Assembly (NCBI RefSeq): GCF_000003855.2
Contig: NW_003101673.1
Span: 1,747,729-1,811,728, forward strand
Direction: 5' to 3'
Source of the DNA: Blastomyces gilchristii SLH14081
Taxonomy: Eukaryota > Ascomycota > Eurotiomycetes > Onygenales > Ajellomycetaceae
DNA length: 64,000 nt
Under the pieces are notes generated by a model. The model worked only from the letters and a program-made list of their open reading frames with translations. It did not search any database and was not told the DNA's origin. Made by a program: the position numbers and the translations under genes. Every line of letters begins with the position of its first letter. The stretch's first letter is position 1. Positions 60,930 through 64,000 of this stretch are shown here, in pieces.

Positions 60930-62422
60930 TTAAAAACTCTTCAAAAATCACATTTATTCAAAATAATGTGAATAGAAACTTAAATTGCATTTATTCTTGT
61001 CTTCAGATTGCATTTGAACAGAAAGTTAATTTTATACTGCTTCAGAAGCTGAATTTTGATGCTGAGTAAAAATATATCATTTCTCATTCAAGCTACTACT
61101 GCTTTTTACCTCAAAAGTCTGAGATAAAGTCAAGAGTAGTGATCTATGGAAGAAAGAGATCAAGATATCAATTTAATCTAAGATTTGATATCATGTCTGA
61201 CCCTGATATTCTGGTGGGTGATATTATAGATAAAGAAAATGAGTTTGATACTATACAGCTCATAAATATCTATAATGAAAAGTCATTGAAGAAAAATAAC
61301 AATATCTGGACAATTGATAGAGAATTTCTGAACATAACTTCATCAAGAAACTCTATAATTGCAGGAGATTTCAATGCACATCATCTCTGATGAAATTCAG
61401 AATGCAAGAGAGCAGTGAGAGCTGATAATCTGATTGAATGAATCTTTGAGTATTCAATAGATTTGGTTAATAAGTCTGATTAATAAACATTCTTTAGAAA
61501 AGGCATGAAACAGAAGTCTATTATAGATCTAACATTCATGTCACAAAATCTAATGAAAAGAAGACTTGTAAACTGGTTTATTAATTCAAATGAGACATCA
61601 GGATCAGGTCATGAGATTATTCAATTTGATATTGAACTGAGTGAAAAATAAATGAGTGAAAATCCTCTTCTCTCTAATCAGTATAACTTTGAAAAAGCTG
61701 ATTGAAAAGCAGTTGAAGAAAGTATAAAACTGTTAAAATCTGAAAGACAGAATGAGCTATATTGAAATTCTGATCAAGATATCTCAAATGAAATGCTTGA
61801 GAATAGAGTGAAGCTTATTACATCTATTATTCTAATAAGTGTTAGAGATAATATTTTAAAAAGAAAATCTTCTGAGTATTCAAAACCTTGATGAAATGAG
61901 AATATCTCATCTAAAAGAAAAGAATTAGCTACTGCTAGAAGAGATTGAAAGAATGATGTAATATCTGATGAAGAGTTCAAAGCTGTCAGAAATGAATATT
62001 TTTCAGATATTAAAAGAGCTAAAACAGACTGCTGAAATAAATTTCTTGAAGAAGCATAAGAAAAGGAAGTTTTTAAAGCTTTTAACTATACTAAAACAAG
62101 AAGTGTAGCAAAACTTCCAGCTCTAGAATATGAGTTTCAGAATGAATCATATACAGCAAGCTCTTTTGAGGAAAAATGTCAAGCTTTCATGAGAATTCTC
62201 TTTCAGAACTCACCAGATTCAGATTCAGATTCAGAGGAAGAGAATATATCACTTCTCAACTACATTGATGAAAATGACTGGGAATGGCCTGATCTTACAC
62301 AAGATGAATTAGAGTCAGCTATCTTCTCAAGTTCTGTTAAAACTGCTGCAGGTCCTGATTCAATTAATCACTTGATTATTCAAAATACATATTCCTACTT
62401 AAAGAATGAGTATTTTGAGCTC
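60930..62422 (+). pseudogene. LINE 1 ORF2 N-terminal part: endonuclease and start of RT (broken, truncated)
   Basis: Endonuclease motifs are readable: a LQKLNF stretch near 61,040, IAGDFNAHH near 61,362-61,388 (the DFNxHH box), DLTFMSQN near 61,525 and SGSGHEIIQFDI near 61,604-61,640 (usual SDH, with Asp changed to Gly). RT then opens with the W-x-LTQDELESAI...AAGPDSINHLII stretch at about 62,280-62,390, the usual entry to Tad-type RT. The gene stops at 62,422 where LINE 2 inserted, so the RT catalytic centre is missing. The enzyme would nick DNA and copy the RNA in place. Confidence 0.78.
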
Positions 62423-64000
62423 TTATTATTATTATTATTATTCTTCAATTATAGATGTATGCAGTCAGAGACTATGACATCTACCTGAGAACTTTAGTTC
62501 TCAGGGTTTTTTCTATGTCTGTAAAGTTAACTATTATACATTCATCAATTTCAGATATGCAAAATTAGAAAATTCCAGCCCAGAATACAAAAACTGTTTA
62601 CAAATTGCAGTGTTTTAACATCTTTTAATACTTTGAAATCATTTGACAATATCATGACAAAAGAAAAGAGAAAAAGAACACAGTCTCAAAGATAGACACA
62701 TTAAATAAATAGATAGAAAGAAATTGAAAGAAAAAGATAAAGAAAAAGATAGAGTAAAGAGAGACTATAACAAAACAAATTATTAAAAGAGAGTGTATAG
62801 CTGTTTTAACAGACTATATCTGATTAATTTCCTCCTCTTCATACTCAGATAATTCTGAATTTAGTCATTTTCTTGTAGCTGCTTGAGTTTCTGATAGAAA
62901 GTCTATTAAGTATTTAATTCCTGTCTCAGTTGAGAATAAGAATCTCATATTTAATTGATTTAGATCATACTTCTCTTTCAATCTGGCTCTGAGACTATTG
63001 TATAATGCACAGTGCATTACAATATGCTCAGAATTCTCATTTGTATTGCAGAATGAGCATTCTATTGAGTCAAATCTATCATCAAATCTTTGTATATAAG
63101 ATTTGAAATAGCCATATCCTAGTTTCAGCTGTATTATAGATGAGAATATTTTCTTTTTACATTTAATTGAACAAGATTTCCACTTGGGTTTTGTTTCAAA
63201 TCTTGAATAATGTATACTCTTCTTTTGTTTCTGCCAGCTTTCATTTCACTTGTCTAAACAAGATTCTTTTATTTTTCTCTTTATAAAAGATCAGGACACA
63301 ATTTTTTGAATAGATCTGCTTAATTCTGCACCCTTTTTTACAGCTGAATCAGCCAATTCATTATCATGAATATTCATGTGAGCAGGAACTCAGTGCAGAT
63401 GAATTATTAGCTTTGATGTTCTTCTCTTTTGAATTTTCAAAACAGAGTTTAAGATCAGTTCAAGATTCATTTGATCATTATGAATCTGACTATTTCTAAG
63501 TCTTTTTAAAGCAGCTTGACTATCAGAGAATATTCATGCCTCTTTCAAACAATTTCCTCTTTTATGAGATTTTATTTCAATGAGTTTGAAAGCTTTCACT
63601 ATTATAAATAGTTCAGCATCAAAGACTTCATATTCAGAGCCTAGATTTCAGAAATCTGAGATAAAATTAATATTATCTTCAGTATAAGCAATGCCTGCAC
63701 CTAATCTATTCAAGTTCTCATTTTTTGAGCCATCTGAATAAACCAGAATAGAGTCTTTTATATTGATTGTAGAAATTCTCTTCAAATACTGTTCATATTC
63801 TTTCTCTTTTAATAGTTCACTTATTTGTAAGTCTATAAGAGATTCAAGCTTTTTTCTTCCAGAGAGATAACTTCTCATGATCAACTTTTTTCAACATTTA
63901 AAGAAGAAAATTGATTTTTAATCAGAGAGTATAGTCTGTACAGTTGAGAAGACATTTTCTTTGAAGAATTATTTCCATTTCAATCAAGAAATCTATTCCA
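62423..64000 (-). mobile_element. LINE 2: 3' half of a Tad-clade LINE, inverted
   Basis: It runs leftward from the window edge: RNase H, terminal CCHC, ORF2 stop at 62,814-62,816, a 3' untranslated region (62,813-62,444) and a (TAA)n tail (62,443-62,423) joined directly to the RT gene of LINE 1. The final ~40 bp before the tail resemble the end of the SINE at 33,793-33,830. The 5' end is outside the window. Confidence 0.85.
62814..63990 (-). pseudogene. LINE 2 ORF2 C-terminal part: RNase H and CCHC (few stops)
   Basis: On the minus strand the frame contains VYSDGSKNENLNRLGAGIAY (about 63,740-63,680), then EVFDAELF, IFSDSQAALKRL, and HLH-x-VPAHMNIHDNELADS, which together give the RNase H acidic residues D, E, D and D. 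The terminal CSFCNTNENSEHIVMHC (C-x2-C-x7-H-x4-C) is the zinc knuckle found at the end of Tad-type ORF2. Only about two in-frame TGA codons were seen (near 63,648 and at the Trp of the VPAH stretch), so this copy is among the least damaged coding sequences of the window. It removes the RNA strand during LINE integration. Confidence 0.8.

Larger units (their letters stand above)
58291..62422 (+). mobile_element. LINE 1: Tad-clade non-LTR retrotransposon, 3' part displaced
   Basis: A 5' untranslated region of about 1 kb (58,291-59,270; left boundary approximate) is followed by ORF1 with three zinc knuckles and ORF2 with an apurinic-type endonuclease and the start of RT. This two-ORF layout with CCHC knuckles in ORF1 is that of the Tad/CgT1 group of filamentous fungi. 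At 62,423 it is broken by the tail of LINE 2 in the opposite orientation. Stops in the frames are TAG, TAA and TGA at likely Gln and Arg codons. Confidence 0.85.

Noticed and set aside
1..64000. CRISPR array or bacterial defence system
   Set aside because: No regular short repeats with unique spacers occur; the tandem repeats present are microsatellites, LTR minisatellites or transposon copies, and the content is fungal.

Overview
The window looks like a repeat-dominated, AT-rich block of a filamentous ascomycete (Pezizomycotina-type) nuclear genome. The clues are Ty3/Gypsy and Tad-clade LINE retroelements, hAT DNA transposons with short spliceosomal introns, a tRNA-derived SINE, and C-to-T hypermutation of RIP type confined to the repeats. 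I cannot name the species. Almost every element is broken by stops. Only one ordinary-looking host gene is visible: an aminoglycoside-phosphotransferase/choline-kinase-like gene at about 50.3-51.2 kb (minus strand).

The layout can be read as two nests, using exact target-site duplications (TSDs). Nest 1 (1-19,336) is a minus-strand hAT copy (hAT-1). It is interrupted by hAT-2 (13,251-19,052; TSD actatgtt), by a minus-strand Ty3/Gypsy element LTR-C (2,068-11,714; TSD gaatc) and by a minus-strand copy of LTR-D that runs off the left edge (1-1,957). A short flank (19,337-20,964) holds an old SINE copy. Nest 2 (20,965-49,435) is one hAT copy (hAT-3; TSD gtaatctt/gtaatctc). It contains three ~505-bp hAT-derived MITEs, a 372-bp SINE (27,576-33,830) that itself contains a complete hAT-4 (27,868-33,742; TSD acttgacc), and the Ty3/Gypsy element LTR-B (34,211-48,330; TSD tattt), which itself contains LTR-D copy 2 (36,498-44,774; TSD tcaat). 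The original locus therefore joins about 20,964 to 49,436, and the phosphotransferase gene lies just beyond.

To the right of the gene (51.3-57.6 kb) is a heavily decayed plus-strand Ty3/Gypsy element (LTR-E). It is interrupted by a nearly unmutated solo LTR of the LTR-B family (54,111-54,376; TSD acaga) and by a truncated minus-strand LTR-B copy (56,250-57,631). A 660-bp CpG-containing island of unknown nature follows. The last 5.7 kb holds a plus-strand Tad-like LINE (ORF1 with three zinc knuckles, then endonuclease and the start of RT), broken by the 3' end of a second, minus-strand Tad-like LINE (RNase H and terminal CCHC).

The main points of interest are: (i) a tRNA-derived SINE family whose 3' tail matches the 3' end of the Tad-like LINE; (ii) a hypermutation signature dominated by CpG (and CC/GG) loss that leaves CpA/TpG abundant in younger elements, while LTRs, TIRs, SINEs and a solo LTR keep their CpGs; (iii) Ty3/Gypsy elements with an antisense ORF between integrase and the 3' LTR, one encoding a DUF3716-like cysteine cluster; (iv) a lysine-rich accessory ORF upstream of the hAT transposase.
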